DNA of 63,684 bases from Lysobacteraceae bacterium (GTDB lineage Bacteria > Pseudomonadota > Gammaproteobacteria > Xanthomonadales > Xanthomonadaceae), in NCBI GenBank assembly GCA_028868545.1, contig JAGWUF010000007.1:1-63684 (forward strand), read 5' to 3'. Position 1 is the stretch's first letter; each line of letters opens with the position of its first letter. A model generated the notes under the pieces. The model was not told the origin of the DNA. It worked only from the letters and a program-made list of their open reading frames with translations, and did no database searches. Both the position numbers and the translations under genes were made by a program. This document shows positions 25,250 through 35,361 of this stretch, piece after piece.

Positions 25250-27502
25250 TCAGGACGGATCGGAGTAGCCGATGCCCTCGGACTCGAGGGCTTCCAGCTG
25301 GAGACGGGCGGCTTCGCATTCAGCACAGAACGGCTGGACTTCACGGCAGGCGTTCTTCAGGGCCTTTGCCTGCAATTGCTGAACCGGGTCGTTCACCTTG
25401 CCGGCCGTGTTCTTGATGGCCTCGACCGCTTTCTTCGCCTTGTCGGCTTTCTCCGCCTTCCTGGCCTTCATGGCCGACAGGCCGCTGCCGCCGGAATTGA
25501 TCATCACCATCGTGCCATTGATCATGATGCCGGCCGGGGAGAACACGATGAAATTGCCGCCGGCCTTCAGGCTCAGCATGGCACCGGCTTCCAGTACCAG
25601 ATTCATGCCGGCCTTGATGTCGATGTTCGCGCCGGCGGACAGAGCCGCATTGGCACCCGCACTTTGATCGATGTTGGCCCCGGCGGTGAGCGCCATGTTG
25701 GTACCGGCGTTGACATGGTGATTGGTGCCAACGGTCAGGTAACTCTCGGTTGCGATATCGACGGCGCGATTTTGACCCACCGTCACGGTCTGGCTCTTGC
25801 CAACCGTCAAATCGGCATTTTCCGCAATCGATTCGATGCGGTTCTTGCCGATGGTGAGGTTGGTATCCGCGCCGATGTTCTCGGTGCGGTTGTTGCCGGT
25901 GCGCAGTTGCAGGTCCTTCTCTGCGTGCAGGAAGATTTCCTCGTCGCCTTTCTTGTCTTCGAAGCGCAGTTCGTTGAAGCCGCCGCCCCCTTTCGAGGAC
26001 AGGGTCTTGATGGTGGAGCGGGTGGCGCCGGCCGGGAAGTCCAGTGGCGGGGCATTCGGCCCGTTGTAAACGCAGCCTGTCACCAGCGGGCGGTCGGGGT
26101 TGCCCTCCAGGAAATCCACCACCACTTCCATCCCCACGCGTGGCGTGAACATGGTGCCGTAGCCGTTGCCGGCCCAGAGCTGGGCGACGCGCACCCAGCA
26201 TGAGGCCTTGTCGTCCTGGGTATTGGTACGGCGACCGGTGACCTTGCGATCCCAGTGGAAGCGTACCTTGATGCGGCCGGTTTCATCGGTATAGACCTCG
26301 TTGCCCGAGGCACCGACCACGGTGGCCGTCTGCGGGCCGCGCACCAGGCCGTGGGGCGTGATTTGCGGCGGGCGATACACGAACTTCTGGCCGTTCGGGA
26401 GTGCCTTCGGGTGCAGGCTGAAGGTGTTGCGGTACTTGGCGCCGTCGAAATTTCCCAGCAGGTTGTTGTTGCCACGATGCTGCACCGACAACACCATGTA
26501 CTCGCTGTTGAAGGCATCCCGCGGGTGATCCTCGAGCTCGAAGACGTGCCCAGGCGTGAGGCCGCGGGCCTGGCTTTCGCCGGAATAGGTCAGGTGGCTG
26601 GCTTCATCCGACTCCATCTGGACCCGCGCCAGATCCTTGCCATCCGGCGAGTTGGACTGGGCATCGAACCCGCCGTAATAGCGGTAGCGTTCGGTATTCA
26701 GGTGGGTGCCGATGTCGAGCACGCTGGGCGTGTTCTCGTTCATGACCCGGCGGAACTGGTAGTCCCAGTCGGACAGCGTGGTCTTGCGCGTGCGAGTCTG
26801 GCGATCGCACAGCAGCTTGGTGATGGCATCCGATTTCTTGGCCTTCCCGGACTGATGGAAGGGAATGTGGAACGGGTCCAGCCTGGGGTTGTCGTGCAGA
26901 TTGTCGGTGAAGACCAGGATGTGGCGGGCCTCCGAGCTTTCATCGTGCCGGAAGTAGTAATAAATGCCTTCGCGCTCGATCAGTCGCGAAATGAAGTTGA
27001 ACGTGGTCTCGTTGTACTGGGTGCAATAATCGAGCAGTGGATACTGCGCGCTGAGTTCGAGCTTGTAGTCGTCGTAGCCGAACTCCTCGAACAGGGTCTC
27101 GATGATGTCCGGCACCGATTTGTTCTGGAAGATGCGGCAATCCTCGTTCTGGGTCATGAACCAGAACCACGGCACGATGTCGCATTCGTAGCAATACAGG
27201 GTGTCATCCTGCGGGCTGGAGGCCGGAAGCGTGCCGGTGATGGAGAACCGCGAGACAAACCCGTTCCAGAAGCGTTCGCCGCCGGAATGATGGGTGTCGA
27301 AGGTCTCGGTGCGCAGGATGGCGCGTTTGCCGATGATGTCTTCCGGCTCGATGTCCTCGCGCTCCGACAGCAATTTCAGGCGGAACTCGAACAGCCTGGA
27401 CACCCCTTCCTGCCCCGACATTTCCTCGATCAGCAGGTCATCCTCCCCATAGGACTCGGGGGTCAGGAAGAACATCCGATCTTTGGTTGAGATTTTTGGC
27501 AT
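25250..27502 (-). CDS. vgrG: T6SS spike protein VgrG (TssI)
   Basis: A 750-residue trimeric spike protein. The N-terminal gp27-like part (residues about 8-350) has GQEGVSRLFEFRLKLLS and TFNFISRLIEREGIYYYF. The gp5-like OB fold (about 390-490) has GNEVYTDETGRIKVRFHWD, CWVRVAQLWAG and the conserved RVGMEVVVDFLEGNPDRP. A repetitive beta-prism needle follows (GKNRIESIAENADLTVGK, SAGANAALSAGANIDIKAG). The last 80 residues are a Lys/Ala/Glu-rich tail (MKARKAEKADKAKKA) with three cysteines and no recognised toxin domain. It heads the vgrG-DUF4123-small-Ala-rich gene set. Confidence 0.96.
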   Translation of the reverse strand: MPKISTKDRMFFLTPESYGEDDLLIEEMSGQEGVSRLFEFRLKLLSEREDIEPEDIIGKRAILRTETFDTHHSGGERFWNGFVSRFSITGTLPASSPQDDTLYCYECDIVPWFWFMTQNEDCRIFQNKSVPDIIETLFEEFGYDDYKLELSAQYPLLDYCTQYNETTFNFISRLIEREGIYYYFRHDESSEARHILVFTDNLHDNPRLDPFHIPFHQSGKAKKSDAITKLLCDRQTRTRKTTLSDWDYQFRRVMNENTPSVLDIGTHLNTERYRYYGGFDAQSNSPDGKDLARVQMESDEASHLTYSGESQARGLTPGHVFELEDHPRDAFNSEYMVLSVQHRGNNNLLGNFDGAKYRNTFSLHPKALPNGQKFVYRPPQITPHGLVRGPQTATVVGASGNEVYTDETGRIKVRFHWDRKVTGRRTNTQDDKASCWVRVAQLWAGNGYGTMFTPRVGMEVVVDFLEGNPDRPLVTGCVYNGPNAPPLDFPAGATRSTIKTLSSKGGGGFNELRFEDKKGDEEIFLHAEKDLQLRTGNNRTENIGADTNLTIGKNRIESIAENADLTVGKSQTVTVGQNRAVDIATESYLTVGTNHHVNAGTNMALTAGANIDQSAGANAALSAGANIDIKAGMNLVLEAGAMLSLKAGGNFIVFSPAGIMINGTMVMINSGGSGLSAMKARKAEKADKAKKAVEAIKNTAGKVNDPVQQLQAKALKNACREVQPFCAECEAARLQLEALESEGIGYSDPS

Positions 27503-27534
27503 GGCGGGTTCGACCGTTGTCGTTGCCTATCCTC

Positions 27535-27556
27535 GTTGCATTTCACGCGATGCAAC
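27535..27556. promoter_or_regulatory. Inverted repeat upstream of vgrG
   Basis: GTTGCAT and ATGCAAC, 7 bases each, separated by 8 bases, 33 bases before the vgrG start. The gap to clpV is 189 bases and must hold the vgrG promoter. The dyad is placed like an operator; no known regulator site is recognised. Just beyond it, GGCATGGCATA is repeated in tandem at about 27594-27615. Confidence 0.35.
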
Positions 27557-27691
27557 ATTCGTCCGAAGTGCTATGCACGCGGGCGTGACAGGGGCATGGC
27601 ATAGGCATGGCATAGGGCGAAGGGCGTAGGCCCCGCACCGGGGTCCCGTCTGCCGTCCCTGGCAAGCGGCTTGCATGGAAGCAGCGGTGCA

Positions 27692-30355
27692 TCAATGCAC
27701 GGTATAGGTGAAGTGGCCGGATGCGTCCGTGCCGATGCGGATACCGTGGACGCCGCCGCCCTCGGCCATCCGCTCCAGCACGTAGCCGGAGACTTCCGGA
27801 AGCACGGTGCCGGTGAGGATGTTGTCGATGTTGCGGGCGCCGGAATCGACCTCGGTGCAGCGATCGGCAATGGCATCCACCACCGCGTCGTCGTACTCGA
27901 ACGCGGCGCCGTGGTTGGCGCGGATCCGCTTGCCGATCTTGTTGAGCTTCAGCCGAACGATCTTGCGCATGTTCTCGTCGCGCAGCGGGTAGTAGGGCAC
28001 CACCGCGGTGCGGCCGAGGAAGGCCGGCTTGAATACCCGGTTGAGTTCGGGCTTGAGCAGCTCGTTGAGGTATTCCACGGTGGGCAGCTCTTGGGACTCG
28101 CTGCAGGCCTGCATCACCAGCTCGGTGCCGGCATTGGATGTAAGGATGATGAGGGTGTTGCGGAAGTCGATCTCGCGGCCCTCGCCGTCCTCCATGCGGC
28201 CCTTGTCGAATACCTGGAAGAACAGTTCCAGTACGTCCGGGTGGGCCTTCTCGATTTCATCCAGCAGCACCACCGAATACGGCCGACGCCGCACCGCCTC
28301 GGTCAGCACGCCGCCCTCGCCATAGCCGACATAGCCGGGTGGGCTGCCCTTGAGGCTGGAGACGGTATGCGCTTCCTGGTATTCGGACATGGCAATCGTG
28401 ATCATGCTGCGCTCGCCGCCGTACAGCGCATCGGCAAGGGCAATGGCGGTTTCGGTCTTGCCGACGCCGGAGGTGCCGACCAGCAGGAACACGCCCTTGG
28501 GCTTGTCCGGGTCTTCCAGATTCGCGCGCGAGGTGCGCACGCGCTGGGCGATGGCGTCCAAGGCGTGGCTCTGGCCGATCACGCGTTCCTCCAGCGTCTC
28601 CTTGAGCTTGAGCACGGTCTGGATCTCGTCGGCGACCATCCGCCCGACCGGGATGCCGGTCCAGCCGGCGATGATCTGCGCCACCGCCGATGCGTCCACC
28701 ACCGGCAGGATCATCGGCTCGAAACCCTGCAGCGCCCTCAGTTCGGCACGCGCGGCGTTGAGCGTGGCCAGCGCGTCGGCGCGGGCCGGATCGCCTTCCG
28801 GCAGCGCTTCGATCCGGTCGAGTTCGGCGTGGATCTTCGCCACCAGCTCCTTTTCCTGCGCGAAGCGGGCCTCGTCCGCGGCCAGCGACTCGCCGAGCTT
28901 CGTCGACTCATCCGCGATCTCGCCCAGCCGCTTGCCATGGTCGGCGCCGCCGGCCTGCTCGTTCTCCAGCTGCGCGCGCTCGGTCGCAAGCACCTCCAGC
29001 CGCCGGCGCGCGTCCTCGATCCGCGCGGGCGTGGCGTTCTGGCCGATGGCGATCTTGGCGCAGGCGGTATCGAGCACGCTGACCGCCTTGTCCGGCAGCT
29101 GGCGGCCGGGAATGAAGCGCGAACTGAGTTTCACCGCTTCGGTGATCGCCTCGTCGAGGATGCGCACCTTGTGATGGGCGGCCATCGCCTGGCCCACGCC
29201 ACGCAGCATCGACACGGCCTTGTCATCGTCGGGTTCGTCCACCTTCACCACCTGGAAGCGGCGGGTCAGGGCGGGATCCTTCTCGAAGTATTTCTTGTAT
29301 TCGCTCCAGGTGGTGGCGGCAATGGTGCGCATCTCGCCGCGCGCAAGCGCCGGCTTGAGCAGATTGGCGGCATCGTTCTGGCCGGCCGCGCCACCGGCAC
29401 CGATCAGGGTATGGGCCTCGTCGATGAACATGATGATCGGAGTGGCACTGGATTTGACTTCGTCGATCACGCCCTTCAGGCGATTTTCGAATTCGCCCTT
29501 CACCGATGCGCCGGCCTGCAGCAGGCCCAGATCCAGCGACAGCAGCTCCACACCCTGCAGCTGCGGCGGCACGTCGCCGGCGACGATACGCAGGGCCAGG
29601 CCTTCGACCACCGCGGTCTTGCCGACGCCGGCTTCGCCGGTGAGGATCGGGTTGTTCTGGCGGCGCCGGGTCAGCACGTCGATCATCAGCCGGATTTCGG
29701 AATCGCGGCCCAGCACCGGATCCAGCTTGCCTTCGCGCGCACGCTGGGTGAGGTTGATGCAGTACTGATCCAGGTTCGGGGTCTTGCTGGGGCGGCCACC
29801 GCCCGCCGCTGCACCGGGCGCTGCGGCATCGCCGCCGGCAAGCGCACCGCCGGCATCGCCGAGCGCGCGCGCATCGCGGGCTTCGCTGGAGGCCTCGGTG
29901 AGGGCGTGGAAGTTCTTGGTCAATGTTTCAAGGTTGATTTTTTCCAGCGAGCGCGCGCTCACCGATACCAACCGGCGCAATTCGGCATCCGCCAGCAGGG
30001 CCACCAGGATATGGCCGCTGCGGATCTTCGCCTCGCCGAATTCGATGGACGCCCAGCCCCAGGCCGCTTCGAACAGCTTCGGGATCATCGCCGACAGCGC
30101 GGGGGTGCGCTGATTGCCGCTCTTGAAGTTGTCGAGCGCCTTGCCCAGCTCGCGCTCCAGTGCTTCCGGCGCGATTTCGAACTGGCGCAGGATGCGGCGG
30201 ATGTCGGTGTTTTCCACCTCCATCAGCTTCACCAGCACGTGTTCCACTTCCACTTCGTAATGCCCGCGCGACATGCACAGGCCTGCCGCACCCTCCATCG
30301 CGCCGCGAACGGTGGTGTTCAAACGCGCGATCAGCGCACGCAGGTTCAGTGCCAT
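27692..30355 (-). CDS. clpV: T6SS disassembly ATPase ClpV (TssH)
   Basis: An 887-residue AAA+ ATPase that recycles contracted TssB/TssC sheaths. The N-terminal Clp repeat domain fills residues about 10-150. The first ATPase domain has Walker A GEAGVGKT and Walker B MFIDEAHTL. A ClpB-like middle coiled region follows (RLEVLATERAQLENEQAGG). The second ATPase domain has GTSGVGKT and VVLLDEIEKAHPD. A Gly/Ala-rich linker separates the N-domain from the first ATPase domain. The start overlaps the tssG stop by 10 bases, so the two are co-translated. It is followed by an intergenic gap; no clear terminator is visible. Confidence 0.95.
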   Translation of the reverse strand: MALNLRALIARLNTTVRGAMEGAAGLCMSRGHYEVEVEHVLVKLMEVENTDIRRILRQFEIAPEALERELGKALDNFKSGNQRTPALSAMIPKLFEAAWGWASIEFGEAKIRSGHILVALLADAELRRLVSVSARSLEKINLETLTKNFHALTEASSEARDARALGDAGGALAGGDAAAPGAAAGGGRPSKTPNLDQYCINLTQRAREGKLDPVLGRDSEIRLMIDVLTRRRQNNPILTGEAGVGKTAVVEGLALRIVAGDVPPQLQGVELLSLDLGLLQAGASVKGEFENRLKGVIDEVKSSATPIIMFIDEAHTLIGAGGAAGQNDAANLLKPALARGEMRTIAATTWSEYKKYFEKDPALTRRFQVVKVDEPDDDKAVSMLRGVGQAMAAHHKVRILDEAITEAVKLSSRFIPGRQLPDKAVSVLDTACAKIAIGQNATPARIEDARRRLEVLATERAQLENEQAGGADHGKRLGEIADESTKLGESLAADEARFAQEKELVAKIHAELDRIEALPEGDPARADALATLNAARAELRALQGFEPMILPVVDASAVAQIIAGWTGIPVGRMVADEIQTVLKLKETLEERVIGQSHALDAIAQRVRTSRANLEDPDKPKGVFLLVGTSGVGKTETAIALADALYGGERSMITIAMSEYQEAHTVSSLKGSPPGYVGYGEGGVLTEAVRRRPYSVVLLDEIEKAHPDVLELFFQVFDKGRMEDGEGREIDFRNTLIILTSNAGTELVMQACSESQELPTVEYLNELLKPELNRVFKPAFLGRTAVVPYYPLRDENMRKIVRLKLNKIGKRIRANHGAAFEYDDAVVDAIADRCTEVDSGARNIDNILTGTVLPEVSGYVLERMAEGGGVHGIRIGTDASGHFTYTVH

Positions 30356-31428
30356 GATTGGCCTCCCATTGCAGAAAAGTGGAATTCGCAGTCGTTGGCT
30401 GGCTGCGGCGTGTTGCGCCCGCGCAGCCAGGTGTTCCAGCCCAGTTGCGGGCGGTCGTCACCGCGTGCGCCCAGCCGCAGCGGCGGCACCTGCTCTGCCG
30501 CCAGCGACAGCTGCACGCGCAGATCCAGTGCCAGTCCGGTCAGGAAACGGGTGAGCTCCATCACATCGGCAAGACGCGGGCCGCGCGGCAGCAGCGCATT
30601 GAATTTGCTGCGGCTCAGCGGGCCGATTCGCAGGCGCAAGGTGGTCTGCCGATCCCAGTAGCGTGCACCCAGCACGCAACCGTCACCCAGATGATGGGCG
30701 TTGCGTCCCAGCCGGGTGCGGGCATCGGCGGTGATCGTTTGCCAGGTGCCAAGACAGCCGGTGGTGTGCACGGGGGCACCGACCACGGCAGAGACCACCT
30801 GGGCGATGGCGCGCTCGCCGTGCGGACGCTGGGCGATCAGCCCGGAGAAGTACACCATCGCAGCCCCCGGCAGGGGCTTGCCGGTGGTGGTGCCGCGCCG
30901 GCCCGGATGCAACCTTGCCTGCAAGGCCGGGGTGCCCAGGCCGACGATGTGTTCGAGATAGCGCAGGACCGAATTCTGGAACCCGAATTGCCGGCCGATT
31001 TCGGGCCGATGCTTGGCCCAGGCCAGCCAGAACAAGGCCACCAGCCGGTGGTTGAACAGATCCAGGAACTCCTGCGCGCTGCGATCCCGTCCGATCCTGC
31101 GTGCAATCAGCAACTCGGTGTAATGCCGTGGCAGGACACCGGAGGGGCCGGTCAGGCCAAGAAAATTCACGCACAGGCGGAGGTTGCTTTCGCCGACCTC
31201 GATCGAATGCAATTCGGATGTCGGGAAGGCCAGAGAGGGGGGGACGGTGAATCGCAACGGGCCGGGCCGCGCACCACTGCCGCGGCCATCGAAACCGTTG
31301 GCCCCGTACAGCAGCCGCACTGCCTGGAAAAACCCGAACCGCCCCGGCTGTGCCAGCAGGCGTTCCATGGCAGGACGCATCGGGTCGATGTCGGTGTCGC
31401 TGGTGCTGGTTGCGATGGTGGTGCTCAT
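30346..31428 (-). CDS. tssG: T6SS baseplate protein TssG
   Basis: A 360-residue ImpH/VasB-family wedge protein of the T6SS baseplate. Typical blocks are FGFFQAVRLLYGA, PLRFTVPPSLAFP, VNFLGLTGPSGVLPRHYTELL, FLDLFNHRLVALFWLAWAKHRP and the C-terminal LDLRVQLSLAAEQVPPLRLG. TssG and TssF form the wedge with TssE and TssK. The ATG at 31428 overlaps the tssF stop (ATGA); its own stop overlaps clpV. tssF-tssG-clpV is therefore one tightly coupled unit. Confidence 0.94.
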   Translation of the reverse strand: MSTTIATSTSDTDIDPMRPAMERLLAQPGRFGFFQAVRLLYGANGFDGRGSGARPGPLRFTVPPSLAFPTSELHSIEVGESNLRLCVNFLGLTGPSGVLPRHYTELLIARRIGRDRSAQEFLDLFNHRLVALFWLAWAKHRPEIGRQFGFQNSVLRYLEHIVGLGTPALQARLHPGRRGTTTGKPLPGAAMVYFSGLIAQRPHGERAIAQVVSAVVGAPVHTTGCLGTWQTITADARTRLGRNAHHLGDGCVLGARYWDRQTTLRLRIGPLSRSKFNALLPRGPRLADVMELTRFLTGLALDLRVQLSLAAEQVPPLRLGARGDDRPQLGWNTWLRGRNTPQPANDCEFHFSAMGGQSWH

Positions 31429-33260
31429 GTAAGCGGCAAACTCCCGCTGCGTGGCGGGAAACGCACCAGCCACTCTTCGCGCTGTTCGGTGCGGACGCTC
31501 AGGCGGGTGTAGGAATTGGCCGTGCAGTACAGCGCGAAGAAATGATCCAGCACGCAGGCCATCAGGTAGACGCCGGTGCCCACGTACTGGTTTTCATCGA
31601 AGGTCAGTTCGATTTCGGTACCGCGCACGAACGCCTGGCGCGGTGCGCGCCCGATCCGGGTCACCGAGGGATAGCCGGAGACATTGACGATGCCGGCGAT
31701 CTGCTTGCGCAGGCTGCCGGAGTCGGCGAAATTGTAGAGATTCAGGATTTCCAGCAAGGCTTCGCGGCCGCCATCGACGATCGACAGGTGGTTCAGCGAC
31801 AAGTGCGAAATCAGCCGCCACTGGTTGGCCTGGCGCATGGGTGCACGCCAGGTGGCGCTGGGCTTCTTCAGCATCCGCGCACTGGCCACCAGCCCGCCCT
31901 GCTCGGGCTCGAGAATGCTGTCTTCCCCGCCGAACGGCAGTTGCGAGGGCAGGTCGCGATTGGTGCAGGTCAGACTGATCGACAGCGTGTCCACGGTCGG
32001 GGTATCGGGATTCATGTCGCGATCGACCAGACTCAGCATCACGTCCGAGCCATCGTCGTTGGACAACAGCGAGGGACGTCGCTGCAAGTACCAGTAGTGG
32101 CCTTCGCCATCGTCATGCAGCGCATGCTGAACCGAATACGCCGGATGGAACTCGATGGATTCGTTGCCGGTCGGGCTGCGGCTGAATTTGCGCACCCAGT
32201 CCACCGAATACACCTCCAACCCCAGCGGACGGCGCACGTCGGGGACGATCTGGTATTCGTGGCGTTCCTGCGACAGCCGGATCGGTTCGCCCTGTTGCTT
32301 GAACAGGTTGACGACCGGCGTGCAGAACAGCCGGAAGGTGTCGGCGGAGATGCTCTGCTCCAGGCGTTGCAGGCGTTCCGGACGGCCGAACGCGTGGAAC
32401 TCGATGACGATTTCCGCTTCGCGACCGAAGCGCGACAGATCCAGCCCGGCGAGATCGACGAACAGGAATTTTTCCGGCAACACGAAGTATTCCTGCAGCA
32501 GCCGGTAACCGAGGAACGAGCGCGGGTCGTAATCCAGCAGGGCGTCGTCTTCGGCAAACCCGACCGACTGCAGCGACGTCGTCGGCAGCCGCAGCGGTGC
32601 AACTTGCGGAGCGCCTTCCGGCGCGCGCAGGGTGAGGCTGGCCACCGAGTTCATCAGCAACTCGTGCAGGGCGTGCATCAGCGGGCTCTCGCCTTCCAGA
32701 TAGAAGCGCAAGCGCTGGATCGGAAGTTGCGACAAGGGCTGCTGGCCGGTGGCCTCCAGCCGCAGGCGCAAGGTGGCCACGGTGTCGTTGCGCGTCACCG
32801 CGAAAGCAGACCGTTCGGCGGCTTCCAGCCTGGCTTCGGTGATGCGGATGGGCCAGATTTCCACGTCATAGGCCGTGCGATAGCGAATGGGCAAGCCCTG
32901 GACCGGCCGGCTCAGCAGCTCGCTGTGGCGTGGAAGCACCTGCATTTCGCTGAAATCACTGCCGGCCTGCAGTTGCAGTTGCGCAATCGACATCGACGGC
33001 ACCGGGCGCAGGAAATGCGGATACAGCACCGACAGCATGGCTTCGGTGATCTGCGGGAATTCGTCGTCCAGCTTCTTGTGGATGCGTGCGGTGAGGAACG
33101 AGAACGATTCGATCATCCGCTCGACGTGCGGGTCTTCGCAGACCTCGCCTTCCAGTTGCAGGCGCGCGGCGATTTTCGGGTATTTGGCGGCGAACTCCTT
33201 CGACAGCCGCCGCAGGTAGGTCAGTTCGTTCTCGTAATACGGCAGCAGATCGTCGAGCAT
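31425..33260 (-). CDS. tssF: T6SS baseplate protein TssF
   Basis: A 611-residue ImpG/VasA-family protein. The start MLDDLLPYYENELTYLRRL is the classic TssF N-terminus, followed by GEVCEDPHVERMIESFSFL, LLSVLYPHFLRP-type and FVLPEKFLFVDLAGL blocks. It builds the baseplate wedge with TssG. The ATG at 33260 was chosen over an upstream in-frame ATG at 33314 because it matches the family N-terminus. The 143-base upstream gap contains GGTCTATGCCG (33354-33364) and, on the minus strand, a CTAGCCT that resembles the CTAGACT found before tssB. Confidence 0.95.
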   Translation of the reverse strand: MLDDLLPYYENELTYLRRLSKEFAAKYPKIAARLQLEGEVCEDPHVERMIESFSFLTARIHKKLDDEFPQITEAMLSVLYPHFLRPVPSMSIAQLQLQAGSDFSEMQVLPRHSELLSRPVQGLPIRYRTAYDVEIWPIRITEARLEAAERSAFAVTRNDTVATLRLRLEATGQQPLSQLPIQRLRFYLEGESPLMHALHELLMNSVASLTLRAPEGAPQVAPLRLPTTSLQSVGFAEDDALLDYDPRSFLGYRLLQEYFVLPEKFLFVDLAGLDLSRFGREAEIVIEFHAFGRPERLQRLEQSISADTFRLFCTPVVNLFKQQGEPIRLSQERHEYQIVPDVRRPLGLEVYSVDWVRKFSRSPTGNESIEFHPAYSVQHALHDDGEGHYWYLQRRPSLLSNDDGSDVMLSLVDRDMNPDTPTVDTLSISLTCTNRDLPSQLPFGGEDSILEPEQGGLVASARMLKKPSATWRAPMRQANQWRLISHLSLNHLSIVDGGREALLEILNLYNFADSGSLRKQIAGIVNVSGYPSVTRIGRAPRQAFVRGTEIELTFDENQYVGTGVYLMACVLDHFFALYCTANSYTRLSVRTEQREEWLVRFPPRSGSLPLT

Positions 33261-33403
33261 GGCGTTCCTGCAGCTGGGGCCGGGCCGGGCGACATGCGCG
33301 CCCGGAGCATGCACAGGCTAGATAGCCATCGTTCGCACGGCCATTTGCCGGAAGGTCTATGCCGTGTTGCAGTGACGGGTAACCGGGTGTACCGGTTGCG
33401 GCG

Positions 33404-35245
33404 CTATTCCTCGACACACAGCTCGTCGTCGGGCACGGCGCAGTCACGCAGCCCCACCGGCCCGCCGCGGGTCTTGATGCCGCTGTCCGCCGCACTGCCC
33501 GCCACCGATTTTGGCAACAGCAGCCACATCTGCACGCTCTGGTTGGTGGCCAGGGCCATCTTGCCGGCCTTGTCGCCGAAGCCCCAGAAGAAATCACCGC
33601 GCACGCTGCCGCGGATCGCCCCGCCGGTGTCCTGCGCAAACATCAGGCGGCGCATGGGGGCGGTGCTGCCGGGCTGGGTGCCGGCGATGAACACCGGCGC
33701 ACCCAGCGGGGTTGCACGCGGATCCACTGCCATCGAACGACCGGCACTGAGCGGCACCCCCAGCGCCCCGATCGGGCCTTCCGGGCCATCGCCGATGCGG
33801 CGGAAAAACACGTAGCTGGGATCCGGGATGCCGGTACTGGGCACAGCCATGCCATTGCCCACGGCCTGCCCGGCGGGGGCGTTGCCGGCAACGCCTTCGT
33901 ATTGGGACATGTCCATCTTCGGCGCAGGTTTGCCGCTGGCTGTCGAAGCCGGCTTGCTGGCCACGGGCCTGGGCGTGCTCACGGCATCGGCCACGGCCAA
34001 CGCATCGTCACTGCCCGGGTTGTAGGTTTCGTCGGCTACCGGGGCCTTCAGCAGCAGCTGGATCATCGCCTCGACCGCGCTGGAATCGACCTTGACGGGT
34101 TCTCTGGCCGCCAGCTGGGTGGCGGGTCTTGCACGCTTCGTCTTGTTTCCGGCATGCGGCCTGTCGTGGCTGGCCGTGGTGCCGGTGCTGGCCACGTTGC
34201 CCGAGCCGCCGCCTTGCAGTGCCGCCACGATGCGGGCCACTTCGGCATCCACGCCCGCATTTCCGCCGGGCTTCTTCATGCCGCGCGTGCCGCCGGGGAT
34301 ATCGACTTCAATCGGTGCATCCAACCCGCGTGCCTTGATTGCCAGCAGCATGGCATCGGTGTCGCCACGGGTGGCGTTGGGCATGAAGGGGTGGCCGTTT
34401 TGTTCTGCGTAGGCCAGCCGGATCAAGCCGCCATCCTTGAGCTGGATCTTGCCCGAGCCCTGGATCTGCATCGAGTAGAGCTTGTAGGGATCGGCCACCC
34501 AGGCCAGCACCGGGGCGTCGATGCCGGTTGCGTCGATTTGCTGGCGGGTGAAATAGGGACGAATGGTGTTGCCGTCGATCCGGACGCGATAGCGCTTGTC
34601 GCGTGGATTGGGTGCGCCACCGGCCAGATCCAGACGATATTCCCTGGCGCCGGCCTCGCCGGTCTCGGCACCCGTGAGGCTGCCATTGCCGGGTTTCAGC
34701 CAGCGCGTCTGCTGACCGGCAACGGTGCGCGAATCAACCATGTACATGTCCCCCGGGGTGCCGTACACGGGGTAGCGATAGGCCCCCTGGCGGGACAGGG
34801 AACCGGCGATCAGGGGTTCGAAATAGCCCGTCAGCTTGCCATTGGCGCTGCGGGTGGGCGTCAGCATCTGGTAGGCGTAGAACTCCTCGTGCAGGAACTG
34901 GCGCATGGCGGCATCCTCGCGCGGCAGCTTGACCAGTTTCGCGCACAGGGGTGCCCACGCACTGCGGCGCTTCATCGCCTTGCAATTGTTGCTGAAGTTG
35001 GCATACATCTCGCCCAAGCTTTCTTCCTCCCAGCCCGGGATTTCATCCAGCAAGATCGGCACATAGGCCGCATTGCGAGTGGCAAACGCCGGGCCGAGAT
35101 CGGGATTGACGGAGCCCCGGGCCGGCGTATCCGGCGCACTCTGGGCGGCGGCAATCGTGCTGATGGCGATGCCCAGCATCAGCAGCGGGCTGCGCATGCG
35201 GGCCAGCAGGCCGGCACGCGGATCTTGTGGACGATGACGGATCAT
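33404..35245 (-). CDS. MltA-type lytic transglycosylase inside the T6SS cluster
   Basis: A 613-residue exported protein. A signal peptide (SPLLMLGIAISTIAAAQ) is followed by an MltA domain: LTGYFEPLIAGSLSRQGAYRYPVYG, then MQIQGSGKIQLKDGGLIRLAYAEQNGHPF. About 170 residues rich in Gly, Ala, Pro and Lys follow, then the resumed family part PSYVFFRRIGDGPEGP and a 3D domain with the three aspartates (VDPRATPLG, AQDTGGAIRG, DFFWGFGDKAG). Such enzymes cut peptidoglycan glycan strands. E. coli MltA has about 365 residues, so this is much larger. Its place between tssF and the regulator gene suggests it opens the wall for the T6SS complex. The ATG at 35245 has GGAGA 8 bases upstream. Confidence 0.85.
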   Translation of the reverse strand: MIRHRPQDPRAGLLARMRSPLLMLGIAISTIAAAQSAPDTPARGSVNPDLGPAFATRNAAYVPILLDEIPGWEEESLGEMYANFSNNCKAMKRRSAWAPLCAKLVKLPREDAAMRQFLHEEFYAYQMLTPTRSANGKLTGYFEPLIAGSLSRQGAYRYPVYGTPGDMYMVDSRTVAGQQTRWLKPGNGSLTGAETGEAGAREYRLDLAGGAPNPRDKRYRVRIDGNTIRPYFTRQQIDATGIDAPVLAWVADPYKLYSMQIQGSGKIQLKDGGLIRLAYAEQNGHPFMPNATRGDTDAMLLAIKARGLDAPIEVDIPGGTRGMKKPGGNAGVDAEVARIVAALQGGGSGNVASTGTTASHDRPHAGNKTKRARPATQLAAREPVKVDSSAVEAMIQLLLKAPVADETYNPGSDDALAVADAVSTPRPVASKPASTASGKPAPKMDMSQYEGVAGNAPAGQAVGNGMAVPSTGIPDPSYVFFRRIGDGPEGPIGALGVPLSAGRSMAVDPRATPLGAPVFIAGTQPGSTAPMRRLMFAQDTGGAIRGSVRGDFFWGFGDKAGKMALATNQSVQMWLLLPKSVAGSAADSGIKTRGGPVGLRDCAVPDDELCVEE

Positions 35246-35361
35246 GGGCAGGTCTCCACGGCATGACAGGCCGTGCATACCCGCTCAGGCTGCGCCGCGG
35301 GATGACGGCGGACAATACGGCAGATGCACTATGGCCGCCGATGATCGGCCGGAAGGATCGA

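Noticed and set aside
27671-30661. 996-codon plus-strand frame opposite clpV
   Set aside because: Antisense to a complete ClpV; the His/Arg/Gly-rich translation is a typical shadow.
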